A DNA stretch of 64,000 bases, from assembly GCF_947305105.1 (NCBI RefSeq), contig NZ_CAMZCS010000001.1, forward strand, positions 1 through 64,000. The letters are read 5' to 3'. The DNA is from an uncultured Fibrobacter sp. (GTDB taxonomy: Bacteria; Fibrobacterota; Fibrobacteria; Fibrobacterales; Fibrobacteraceae). Shown piece by piece: positions 9,091-21,700 of this stretch. The notes under the pieces were generated by a model that did not search any database, was not told the DNA's origin, and saw only the letters and a program-made list of their open reading frames with translations. Every line of letters starts with the position of its first letter. Position 1 is the stretch's first letter. The translations under genes were made by a program, and so were the position numbers.

Positions 9091-9907
9091 TACAGAAAAA
9101 CTGCCGCAGGGGCAGGATGTTCCCGCCATCGAGGTGAACGGACTTACGGTCCGGTTTCCGGTCCGTGGGGGTGTGTTGGGCAAGGTCAGAGATTACTTTA
9201 CTGCAGTAGACAACGTTTCTTTTGTTCTGCCACAAGGTAAAATCCTGAGTATTGTGGGTGAATCCGGCTGTGGAAAGTCTACGCTTGTGAAATCGCTTGT
9301 CGGACTGGTCCCGGCGGTGTTTGTTGACTATAAATTGTTCGGTGCTCCGGTTGTCGACGGAAAATTTTCTGGGGTGAAAAGAATTTGCGACCTGGTCCAG
9401 ATGGTGTTCCAGGACCCCTTCAGCAGTTTGAACCCGAGACAGACTGTGGTTGAAATCTTGACGGCCCCGCTTGTGGCGAGAGGCGTGTCGTTTGACGAGG
9501 CTCAAGGCCGTGCGAGGCGCCTCCTGGACCGCGTGTCTATCCCGAATGGGGCGCTTGACAAGTTCCCGCACGAGTTTTCTGGTGGGCAACGCCAGAGGCT
9601 TTGCATTGCCCGTAGCTTGATGGTCGAACCGAAGGTGTTGCTTTGCGACGAGGTCACGAGCGCACTGGACGTGTCGGTGCAGGCGCAGATATTGCATTTG
9701 CTTGACGATTTGCGCAACGACCTCGGCTTGAGCATCTTGTTCATCAGTCATGACATGCAGGTGGTGCGCGCACTGAGCGACGAAGTCCTGGTCATGTATT
9801 TCGGGAAGGTCGTGGAACGCGGGGACGCCGATATTGTCCTCACAAATCCGCAGCACGAGTACACCAAGAAACTGCTTGCGAGCGTGCCCACCATCAGAAG
9901 GGGCTGA
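9083..9907 (+). CDS. OppF/DppF-type peptide ABC transporter ATPase
   Basis: 274 aa from the ATG at 9083, inside the end of xseB; earlier codons in this frame are shadow sequence. Walker A is GESGCGKST, the Q-loop region is MVFQDPFSSLNPRQ, the signature is FSGGQRQRL, Walker B is VLLCDEVTSALD and the switch His lies in FISHDM. The DPFSSLNPR phrase and C-terminal HEYTKKLLASVP are typical of the oligopeptide/dipeptide/nickel (OppF) subfamily. No permease or binding protein is adjacent, so this orphan ATPase must pair with proteins encoded elsewhere. Substrate unknown. Confidence 0.88.
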   Translation: MNSTEKLPQGQDVPAIEVNGLTVRFPVRGGVLGKVRDYFTAVDNVSFVLPQGKILSIVGESGCGKSTLVKSLVGLVPAVFVDYKLFGAPVVDGKFSGVKRICDLVQMVFQDPFSSLNPRQTVVEILTAPLVARGVSFDEAQGRARRLLDRVSIPNGALDKFPHEFSGGQRQRLCIARSLMVEPKVLLCDEVTSALDVSVQAQILHLLDDLRNDLGLSILFISHDMQVVRALSDEVLVMYFGKVVERGDADIVLTNPQHEYTKKLLASVPTIRRG

Positions 9908-9926
9908 TTGTAGCGACTGTTCAATA

Positions 9927-9944
9927 GCGGCTATGACTAGCCGC
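9927..9944. terminator. Hairpin between convergent genes
   Basis: Arms GCGGCTA and TAGCCGC around TGAC, between the ABC ATPase stop and the metH stop. No clear T-run on either side, so intrinsic termination is uncertain. Confidence 0.4.
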
Positions 9945-9953
9945 AGTTTGCAC

Positions 9954-13619
<3,666 letters not shown>

Positions 13620-13665
13620 CTTGTTTGCCTAGTGGGATTAGTCCCGGATTCTTTCTGTTTGAGCG

Positions 13666-14556
13666 TTATGCGGAAAAATTCTTTCCGAGAATGGCGGAAA
13701 CATTCCGGAGAATGCCTTCGGCCACGTCGGGCTTGTTCATGGAGTACACGTGTACGTTCGTGATGCCGTTGGCGTACAGGTCAATAATCTGGTCGGTTGC
13801 GTAGATGATGCCCGCCTGTTTCATTGCGTCGGGGTCGCTGCCGAACTTGTCGACGAGCGACTTGAAGCGCTGCGGCATGAACGAACCGGAAAGCTTGATA
13901 GCGCGTTCCACCTGGTTTGCGTTCGTGATGGGCATGATGCCGGGGAGCACGGGGCAAGTGACACCCGCATCGCGCAACTTGTAGAGGAAACTGAAGAAGA
14001 GGTTGTTGTCGAACACCATCTGCGTGGTGAGAAAATCTGCGCCAGCGTCAACTTTTTCTTTGAGGTGCTTGATATCTTCGGCCTGGTTTGCGCTTTCGGG
14101 GTGCTTCTCGGGGTAGCATGCTGCACCGATACAGAAGTCGGAATCACTTTCCTTGAGTTCGCGGATGAGTTCTACGGCGTAATGGTAGTCGCATTTGTCG
14201 CGGCCGTTCGCGATGAGTTCCGGAGTCAAGTCGCCGCGGAGCGCCATCACGTTCTTGATGCCCGCAGTCTTCATGTCTTCGATGCGCTGGTGAATGGTTT
14301 CTTTGCTGCTCGAAACGCAGGTGAGGTGGGCCAACATCGGGATGCCGAATTTCGACTTGAGGTTCTTTGCAATTTCGAGCGTGTACTGGCTAACACCGCC
14401 GCCTGCACCGTAGGTGACACTCATGAAGGCGGGGCCAAGGGCCGCAATGGATTCGGTGGCGGCTTTCACGCTTTCGAAGCTCGTTTCCTTCTTGGGCGGG
14501 AACACTTCGAACGAAAGACTCATCTTGTCTTGCTTCAGGATATCGACAATTTTCAT
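13666..14556 (-). CDS. metF: 5,10-Methylenetetrahydrofolate reductase
   Basis: 296 aa, usual MetF length. Family motifs: SFEVFPPKKE at the N-terminus (catalytic Glu in FEVFPP), MSVTYGAGGG, ALRGD, IGAACYPEKHPES, DFLTTQMVFDN and PGIMPI. This FAD enzyme makes the methyl-THF used by MetH, encoded 46 bp downstream. The start has a good Shine-Dalgarno (GAGGTGATATG). Confidence 0.97.
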   Translation of the reverse strand: MKIVDILKQDKMSLSFEVFPPKKETSFESVKAATESIAALGPAFMSVTYGAGGGVSQYTLEIAKNLKSKFGIPMLAHLTCVSSSKETIHQRIEDMKTAGIKNVMALRGDLTPELIANGRDKCDYHYAVELIRELKESDSDFCIGAACYPEKHPESANQAEDIKHLKEKVDAGADFLTTQMVFDNNLFFSFLYKLRDAGVTCPVLPGIMPITNANQVERAIKLSGSFMPQRFKSLVDKFGSDPDAMKQAGIIYATDQIIDLYANGITNVHVYSMNKPDVAEGILRNVSAILGKNFSA

Positions 14557-14644
14557 ATCACCTCGCGGGTTCTAAACTCTTATGTGAGAGGCCGGACTGC
14601 CAGCCTTGGTTTATGCAAATATTCTAATACATGCATAAATATAG
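14557..14644 (-). promoter_or_regulatory. metF promoter and leader
   Basis: A TATATT box (complement of 14639-14644) predicts an RNA start near 14632 and a leader of about 75 bases. The leader can form short stems: AGGC...GCCU and CUCU...AGAG ahead of the GAGG ribosome site. I could not match it to a SAM or cobalamin riboswitch. Confidence 0.45.
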
Positions 14645-14771
14645 TAAATTCCTATTAGAATCGTAGTCCTATTGAGCTCTTTTATTGTGTTTTTTTCTTT
14701 TTTTGAGGCGTCTTGTTCTTTTAATATATCATAAAACATCGTGAAATGACAAATTGCTATTATTTTGTCGT

Positions 14772-16103
14772 ATGTCCAGTTTTCCCCCAAAAAAAATGAT
14801 TTCGCAAAAAAAGAATTTTTCCCGCAAAAAAGGGATGTGCGCTTTGTCGCGCCCCTCTTTGGCTCCAGTGCAGTTGCGTATTATAAAGATGGTGCAGGGG
14901 GGTAATGGCATGGCCCATTTGCCGGATGGCCGGGTATGTTTTGTGCAGGGAGCCCTGCCGGGAGAATTGTGCGAAGTTGAACTGACTTTCCAGAAAAAGG
15001 ACTTTACGCGGGGGCGTGTTGTTAGCGTCGTTGAACCGAGTCCCGATCGCGTGGTGCCCAAGTGCCCGCTTTACGGCAAGTGTGGCGGTTGCAGCCTGCA
15101 GCATCTGGAGAGTTCCAAGCAAACTGAATATATGGAACAGGTGGAACGCGAAAATTTCAGGCGACTTGCCCATGCCGAATTGCCGGAGGATTTCGTTATC
15201 CATACCGGGAATCCGTGGGGCTACCGCAATCGTGCGCGTGTGGTTCCACAGTTTGTTCGTGATGGTGGTTGCGGCGGTTTTGCCTTCCGCGAGCAAGAAA
15301 GCAATGCCTTGATTCCTTTTGAAAATTGCCCTGTGCTGACTCCTGCTTTGAACGAATTTTTGCAGGGACCCGCCCGGAAGCTTTTTGCATCGGGAGTGTT
15401 GTCGCACCCTGGGCGCTTTGCTCGGCCCGACGAAGTTTCGCTGAACGTGTTCGACAACGGCAAGGGCGAGGTGAGCTACTTTTATCGAGGCATGTCTCGC
15501 GAAGAATTTCAAAAGAATGCCGTGAGTGTCGTTGAAATTGAAGGCCGCAAGATAGAAGCGGACGCTTCGGTGTTTTTCCAGAGTAACTTGGGCCTGTTGC
15601 CGGAACTGGTGAAGTCCGTGCGCCATGCCGTTGACGAGGGCTTGTCGAATGGGAATGCCTGTAACGATTGGCTTATAGACTTGTTCAGTGGTGTCGGCTT
15701 TTTTGCCGCTCTTTTGCAAGACAAGTTTAAACGCATCACGACCGTGGAACGCGACGAGGGCTGCCTCAAACACGCTGAAAAGAATTTGTCTGTAATTAGC
15801 CCGGCAACAACTACTGTCGAGAATGTTTCGGCCCCAGCGGAAGAATGGCTTGCCCGCCATGTCGTGGATATTCCGGCTACGCTCATTGTGGACCCGCCAC
15901 GTACGGGGTTGCCGGGGGAGGCGCTAGATGCCATCGTGCGGAGTTCTGTCAAGCGGTTGATTTACGTGTCGTGCGATCCGGTGACGCTGGCTCGCGACTA
16001 TGCGAAATTGGCGACGGCAGGGTTCAAGTTGGACCATGCGGAGGGGTTCGCCTTTTACCCCCAGACACCGCATCTGGAAATGTTATTTATCCTTTCTAGG
16101 TAG
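14772..16103 (+). CDS. RlmD/TrmA-family RNA (uracil-5-)-methyltransferase
   Basis: 443 aa from the ATG at 14772. After a basic N-terminus comes a TRAM domain (about 33-85), then an iron-sulphur motif C-x5-C-x2-C in CPLYGKCGGCSLQHL with a later Cys in ENCPVL. The SAM site is LIDLFSGVGFF and the catalytic region is DPPRTGLPG ... YVSCDPVTLARD. This matches 23S rRNA m5U methyltransferases of the RumA/RlmD group, which carry a [4Fe-4S] cluster. TATTAT lies 8 bp before the ATG and no Shine-Dalgarno is seen. RlmD versus RlmC versus a tRNA target cannot be settled from sequence alone. Confidence 0.88.
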   Translation: MSSFPPKKMISQKKNFSRKKGMCALSRPSLAPVQLRIIKMVQGGNGMAHLPDGRVCFVQGALPGELCEVELTFQKKDFTRGRVVSVVEPSPDRVVPKCPLYGKCGGCSLQHLESSKQTEYMEQVERENFRRLAHAELPEDFVIHTGNPWGYRNRARVVPQFVRDGGCGGFAFREQESNALIPFENCPVLTPALNEFLQGPARKLFASGVLSHPGRFARPDEVSLNVFDNGKGEVSYFYRGMSREEFQKNAVSVVEIEGRKIEADASVFFQSNLGLLPELVKSVRHAVDEGLSNGNACNDWLIDLFSGVGFFAALLQDKFKRITTVERDEGCLKHAEKNLSVISPATTTVENVSAPAEEWLARHVVDIPATLIVDPPRTGLPGEALDAIVRSSVKRLIYVSCDPVTLARDYAKLATAGFKLDHAEGFAFYPQTPHLEMLFILSR

Positions 16104-16233
16104 CGCTCTTTGTCCATCCGTTTTTAAGCAAGAACGCTATAGCATGACTGCATTTAAGAATAAAAAATGTTGAAATAAACGATGAAAAAAATTTTTTAAT
16201 TCTTTTTTCCTAAAAAAAGGTCTTTTTTCATGG

Positions 16234-16258
16234 AAAAGCGGGTGTAAACCGCTTTTTT
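16234..16258 (+). terminator. Rho-independent terminator
   Basis: AAAAGCGG/CCGCTTTT stem with a 7-base loop and a T-run, 130 bp after the methyltransferase stop. The 16104-16233 stretch before it is A/T-rich and shows no gene. Confidence 0.7.
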
Positions 16259-16325
16259 ACATGGCTTTTTGCTACTTTACATATAGTTTCATTAGGGATG
16301 GTTTGAGGTGACAGGAGCTTCAAAA

Positions 16326-16886
16326 ATGAAAAGAACTTTAGTTGCAATTTTGGTGTCGGCGGTACTGGCCTTGGCGGCCACGGGTGCCGAAGACAAAAAC
16401 TGGGCTGTTGGCGGATGGCTACAGGCCGGAAACCCGGGTGAACATGCCGGTATTGATGTAGAAAATCGTCTGGGCAAGGACATCACGCTTGACCTTTACC
16501 TGCATTTCTGTTTCTATACGGGCGATAATGCTTTGGGTGGCTATGTGGGCTACTACTGGAACTACTACCTGAATGTGCCCAAAGAACTGGGCCGTATGGG
16601 CTTCTATGTTGGCCCTACCGGCGGTATTGGCTGGTGGGATGTCGACAAGGGCGGCAACTGGGAAGAAACGGGGCTTGCCATTCGCCTTGGTGTGGTCGGC
16701 GGTTACCAGTGGGAATTCCCGGTTGTTCCGTTGCAGCTTTATTTGGAGTTGAGCCCTGTGGGTGAAGTCCACTTTATGTGGTGGGATTATGACGGGAAAG
16801 ACGATGATGACAGCTATGACGACGACGATACCAAATGGAAATTGCCGGACGTCTACTTCAGAATCGGTCTCCGTTTCTGGTTCTAA
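16326..16886 (+). CDS. Small outer-membrane beta-barrel-like protein
   Basis: 186 aa from the ATG at 16326 (MKRTLVAILVSAVLALAATGA signal peptide; CAGGAG upstream). The mature part alternates Gly/aromatic strands (YVGYYWNYY, FYVGPTGGIGWWDV) and ends in LRFWF, a typical outer-membrane C-terminal aromatic signature. An acidic loop (DGKDDDDSYDDDDTK) precedes the last strands. Family not recognised. It is the first of four rightward genes for exported proteins. Confidence 0.75.
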   Translation: MKRTLVAILVSAVLALAATGAEDKNWAVGGWLQAGNPGEHAGIDVENRLGKDITLDLYLHFCFYTGDNALGGYVGYYWNYYLNVPKELGRMGFYVGPTGGIGWWDVDKGGNWEETGLAIRLGVVGGYQWEFPVVPLQLYLELSPVGEVHFMWWDYDGKDDDDSYDDDDTKWKLPDVYFRIGLRFWF

Positions 16887-16910
16887 AGGACTTAAACTGG
16901 AGAAAAAAAC

Positions 16911-17378
16911 ATGAACTCTACAAACAAAAAAACAATCGTGATGGGATTGGCCCTGGCCGCAGGTATGCTCTTTACCGGCTGCTCGACGGAGGACCCACAT
17001 GTTGTATGTGGCCGTGAATGGAATCCCGCTCATCAGGTAGTCGCAGATACAGGAGCCGAGTTTGCCATGAACGACCAGCTGTTTGTACAGTTCCGCTATG
17101 GCAAGAACTTTGATTTCCCGAAACTCACGACTACGGTCTATCACGGGACTATCGCCAAGAGGGGCGAAAAAATCTGGGACCACGAGGTGGCTGTGACCGA
17201 GAAGATGGGGGCTTATACCCTTGTCGGGCGTGCCCACCGTGGCGGTTACATGGATGCTCGCGAGCTGGCTCGTGTCCACGAACCGGGGCCGGTTGTGTTT
17301 GAGTTCAGCGCTAACGGCAAAGTCCTCGCTGCAAAAGAAATCAACCTGACCCACAACAGGTTGCAGAAAGAACAATAA
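16911..17378 (+). CDS. Lipoprotein of unknown function
   Basis: 155 aa; signal peptide ends in lipobox FTGC. The mature part is a compact predicted beta domain (YTLVGRAHRGGYMDARELARVHEPGPVVFEFSANG). GGAG precedes the ATG. Second gene of the 16.3-18.8 kb group, 24 bp after the barrel gene. Confidence 0.72.
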   Translation: MNSTNKKTIVMGLALAAGMLFTGCSTEDPHVVCGREWNPAHQVVADTGAEFAMNDQLFVQFRYGKNFDFPKLTTTVYHGTIAKRGEKIWDHEVAVTEKMGAYTLVGRAHRGGYMDARELARVHEPGPVVFEFSANGKVLAAKEINLTHNRLQKEQ

Positions 17379-17414
17379 AAATCTATGGGGAATTATCCCC
17401 TTTACGTTGCGTTT

Positions 17415-18326
17415 ATGAAAAAAGAACTGTTAATCGGTGCTTGTGCTCTTGTTGTCGCTGCTTGCGGTGACGATATGGTCGAAGTGAATTATAAAATTGA
17501 TTCGCCTGTTGAAATGGAATTGTTCTGCGAAGGATATTTTTCCACATACGATCTCGAAGGGCAGGAACGTGTCGGGACAATTACAGGCGCGTTCAACAAC
17601 ATCACTTACGAGTCCAAGGGCGATACGGTGCTGGTCAACAGGGATTACGTTATCAATCGTTCTCGTGGTTACCTCAAGAACTTCATGCCGTCGGAATTGG
17701 TCTGGCGTATCAAGAACGTGAAGATGTCCGCTGTCGATCGCGATGTGCTTTCGATAGAGGGGCTAGAGGATGGCTACGACACTCTGCTTGCCGAAACGCC
17801 GATGCCGTCGCGCTGGCGTACGCAGTTGCTCAATCCCGATTACAAGCCGCACTTGAAACGCCTTGAAAAGCATCGCTGGGAAATGTCCCACTTGCTCAAG
17901 GGCCCTGTGCCCACTAAGGGCAACGTGACCGAGCTCCTCAAGGAACGCGGACGCTTGAACTTCGCCCTTATCGGCATTGATTCCGTGGTGATGGACGGGT
18001 ACCACAAGCTCGACAAGCGCAAGTGCTTGGGCTACAAGATTTACTTGCACGAAACGGAAAGTTTCCCGTATTACATCTGGGAACAGCATGTGGGTAGCAA
18101 CATCGTGCCCGACAAGTACAAAGCTTACCAGAAGGGGCTCAAGGGTGAATACGATACCGAGTTCTGGGTTACCTTGGACCCCACGAACGGCGTCCCGTGC
18201 CAGGAACGCGAGGTGAAAGTCGGCAAACATACGATGGTGAACCCCGCTACAAACGATACTGCGACTTTCAAGAGCCAAGTCACTCTAGAACGCCTTTACA
18301 ATATCAGGAAACCGGCTGAAGAATGA
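17415..18326 (+). CDS. Lipoprotein of unknown function
   Basis: 303 aa from the ATG at 17415, which gives MKKELLIGACALVVAACGDD with lipobox VAAC; the frame also opens at 17385 without a sensible leader. The body has no motif I recognise. It shares an ATGA overlap with the next lipoprotein gene (18323), so they are co-translated. Confidence 0.72.
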   Translation: MKKELLIGACALVVAACGDDMVEVNYKIDSPVEMELFCEGYFSTYDLEGQERVGTITGAFNNITYESKGDTVLVNRDYVINRSRGYLKNFMPSELVWRIKNVKMSAVDRDVLSIEGLEDGYDTLLAETPMPSRWRTQLLNPDYKPHLKRLEKHRWEMSHLLKGPVPTKGNVTELLKERGRLNFALIGIDSVVMDGYHKLDKRKCLGYKIYLHETESFPYYIWEQHVGSNIVPDKYKAYQKGLKGEYDTEFWVTLDPTNGVPCQEREVKVGKHTMVNPATNDTATFKSQVTLERLYNIRKPAEE

Positions 18327-18778
18327 TGAAACGCTTTTTGCTTACAGCCTTTGCGGCCGGGTCTATGTTATTTTCTGCTTGTTCCCTTTCGGGAGGTTCT
18401 GCTGCACAGACCATGACCATGGACCGTGCCCGCGCTTATGAGGGCATGTACAAGGCTTACATGGAAGCTGAAGAACGTTATTTGAACCTCCTGTTCAACA
18501 TCGAGCGCATGCCCGACGAAGAAGAACTTTGGTCGATGAAGCGCGATCAGATGATGGAACTGGTGCAGTTGAGAGAAATGATGCTGAACGCCCGCACAGA
18601 ACTGGACAACGCTGTTCAGGAGTGGGAAAAGTACCTGATCGAAATGAAGGATGAGGCCAAGCAAGATAAGGCTGGGCGGCCCAATCCGAACTTTACAGGG
18701 AAGGATGCTTTAAGAACGAGCCCCGGGCAACTCCTTCCCGGTGAAATCCATTCATCTAAGAGGGATGGATTCCAGTAA
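18323..18778 (+). CDS. Small helical lipoprotein
   Basis: 151 aa with lipobox LFSAC. The mature part is mostly one long charged helix (residues 35-115, rich in E/K/R/M), likely a coiled coil, then a disordered Pro/Gly tail. Last of the four-gene group; its stop is 2 bp from the convergent 1186-aa gene. Confidence 0.7.
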   Translation: MMKRFLLTAFAAGSMLFSACSLSGGSAAQTMTMDRARAYEGMYKAYMEAEERYLNLLFNIERMPDEEELWSMKRDQMMELVQLREMMLNARTELDNAVQEWEKYLIEMKDEAKQDKAGRPNPNFTGKDALRTSPGQLLPGEIHSSKRDGFQ

Positions 18779-18780
18779 TT

Positions 18781-21700
18781 TTATTGCCAAGTGTTCGCGA
18801 ATCCCATGCCGATGTTCAGCTTGATGCGAGTCGGTGCAACGGATTCAGGAATGATAGGCGTATCTATCGGATTCAGTTTGCGGCTGGTGCTGCGATCCCC
18901 GTTCTCGCCTTCTCCGATGCGGCTCAGACCACGTGCCAGCGTCAGCGAAATGTCTAGCGGAACGTTGTAGAAAATCTTGTTGCTCATGCGGAAACTAAAT
19001 CCGACGGAACGGTCCCAGAAGTCGTGGTCCTTGAACTTGTCCATGTCGAACCACTTGTTGTTCCAAGCAGAACCGATTTGTGCGAACAGGTCGACATAGA
19101 AATCACGAGTCTCGAAAATCCAGAAGGACTTGCGCCAGTCGTCGTAGATGGGCTGCAACAGGTGGAGTTCCGCCATGGCGGTTTTTGTACCGGCGAGCGT
19201 GTAGCTCTCGGAACTGCGCAGGTACGGGTAACCTTCCAAGAAAATGGGGTTGTAGTAGTAGGAATCCAGCGTGTCTTGCTTGGCGTCGGTGCTCCATTTG
19301 GCGATGACGGTTGTTTTACCCCCCGCGGCGACGCGTGTGCCGATAACTGGGAGTTGCAGGCTCCCGTAAAGGTTCAACCCGACTTCGTTTATATTGAAGT
19401 TCCTGTATCTGGGTTTGGCAAATCCGCTTTCGGTCACGTAGAAACTTTCGGAGAATGTTCCAGGGCGGTAGAGGTCGCTGTTGGTGTATTGGTAGTAGGC
19501 AAACACCCCGTTGCCCTGCCCGCTGATTCCGGTGCCTTCTTCGTCTTCGTGGTCGCCGTACAGGCCGAACCCGAGAATGGCGCTAATTTGTTTTTGGTAG
19601 GTCCAGGTGAAACTGTCATCGTATTCATCCAGGTCGTAGAAGTTGAAGTCGGACCAGCCGTAGCTCAGTGCGAATTGCAACGTGTCGATGGACTTGAATA
19701 TGCTGTAACCGGCAAGCCCCGTGATGCTCTGGAGCGACATGGCGTAGTTGCTGTACGAGAGCGAGTCGCCGTTGTTTGAGCGAACATCATCGTTGCGGAC
19801 AGTATCTTTGCTTGTGAAGTTTGCGTAGGAGTAGGCGAGGCCGAGGTCAAGCGGTGTGCTGGCGTTCTGCCACGAGGCGAAGAATTCCTTTTCTTGACGC
19901 GGGTTGAGCCCATCGCCGTTGATGTAGTCGTAACCATTCCCGAGTTCAAGCAACAAGCCAAGCTGGATGGTGTTTTTCTTGAGCGGGTCGGTAAGGATCA
20001 TGGCTAGCCCCGCCTTGGTCTTGAGTTCGCCTTCGCCAAATACGGTCAGGTCGGGGGCGTTCTCGCTGAACATGAGCATCGGGACAAACAAGGGCTGGAA
20101 GGGAATGGGCTTGTAGTTTTTCTCGGCGCCGGCGAATTCGCGGTTCTCGAGTTCCAGAGGCTTCTGGATGCGCTTGGGCAAACTCCCGTGCAAAACAATG
20201 GGAGCGTCCTTCGATGTAGAGTCTTTGACTGCGACTTTCACTGTGTCGCGGACTTCAATCTTTATAGTGCTGTCGCGTGTAGCGACGGTGGCTTGCGGGA
20301 CGCACTTGGCCGAGTCGGCTTGCGTAGAATCTTTGACTTCGGGGCAGGTGCTCCAGGTGGTGTCGGCCACTTTCACGACGCTGTCGCGGAACGTGACGAC
20401 GATGCTGTCTTTGGTCGCGGCGGGTGCGCTTGCAGCGCTATTCTTGTAGGCAATCTTGTACAGGGAGAACCCGTCTTTGTCGTACTGTGTGAAGAATATC
20501 GTGTCGCCAGAAAGAACCGGAGTGAATGCACCGCCCACGACGTTGGTGAGGGGGCGTTCTGCATTTGTGGAAAGCGATTTTTCGAACAGGTTGAAGATGC
20601 CGTTCCTGTTGCTTGCGAAGATGATCTTGTCGTTGTCGAGCCATTCGACGTCACGTTCGTCGTAATCGGCGTTGCTCACAATCTTGTGATTCTTGCCGTC
20701 GCTGTCGATGATGGCGATTCCGCGGGTCGTGTCGTCGAAGAAACTGAAGGCGATGCGCTTGCCGTCGGGGCTGAACTTGGGACTGTAGATGTTGTAGTAA
20801 CGGTATTTTGCATCGGGAACGAATAGGTCGATAGGATCTTCGGCGACGTATTCGTCAAAGTCTTTCGGGAAGGGAGCCTTGCTCAACACGAACCGGGTGC
20901 TTGCGTTTTCGCGCCTTGCGAAGGCGACCATAGTCCCCTGCTTGTCAATTGCGGGGTAGACGGCGTCAGTGAGGTAGGTGAGCGAAACTTGGTTCTTGTT
21001 CGTGTCGCTGACGACAACATCGAAATGGGCGTGCCCGTTCTTGTCGCGGTTCTGGTAGCTGATGTAGGCGAGGATGGGGCCGCGGAGGCTGTCTTCGTAA
21101 ACATCTATGCCTTTGTCGAACCAAGCCTTCTTTGCCTTGAAACCAGACTTCGCATATTCCGTGATGTCGATGGTCGTGCTTTCGTTTTCGATGGTGGCTT
21201 CCCCGATTTTCACGCCGTCAACGACCTCGGCGGTGTCTCTCGTCTCTCGTCTCTCGTCTCTCGTCTCATCACCAAGCGGCATCTTGAAAATACCGCCGTC
21301 GAACCAGTCCCCGCCGAAGTTCGAAATACCGTAAACGTATTTGCCTGCGACAACCGGGAAGTCCTGCCAGAAGGCGTCCTCCGTGAGCTTTGTACCTTCG
21401 ACGAGCGTGCCAAGGGAATCCTTCTGGGCTTGGTACTGTTCCGTGATTTCCTTTTTCCAGGCATCGTAGAGTTCCTGTTCGCTGATGCCGAGAACCTTTT
21501 CGATAGCGGCGTCAAGTGTGACCCTGTGGAAACGCGACAATTCCGACCAGATTTTCGGTACGGCCGATTCTCCATAGTGCTTGCTGATGTAGCGCACCAA
21601 GGAGAAACCCTGGTTGTACGGCCCGAGCTCGGCGTAAAATGAATTCGACGAGAAGTCGTGCATGTATTCCAGCGAGAGCAGGTCGTCGTTCAGTGCGGCA

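Noticed and set aside
14557-14632. SAM or cobalamin riboswitch before metF-metH
   Set aside because: Short stems exist, but I found no match to the SAM-I, SAM-II, SAM/SAH or B12-box cores I can recall. Covariance-model searches would decide.
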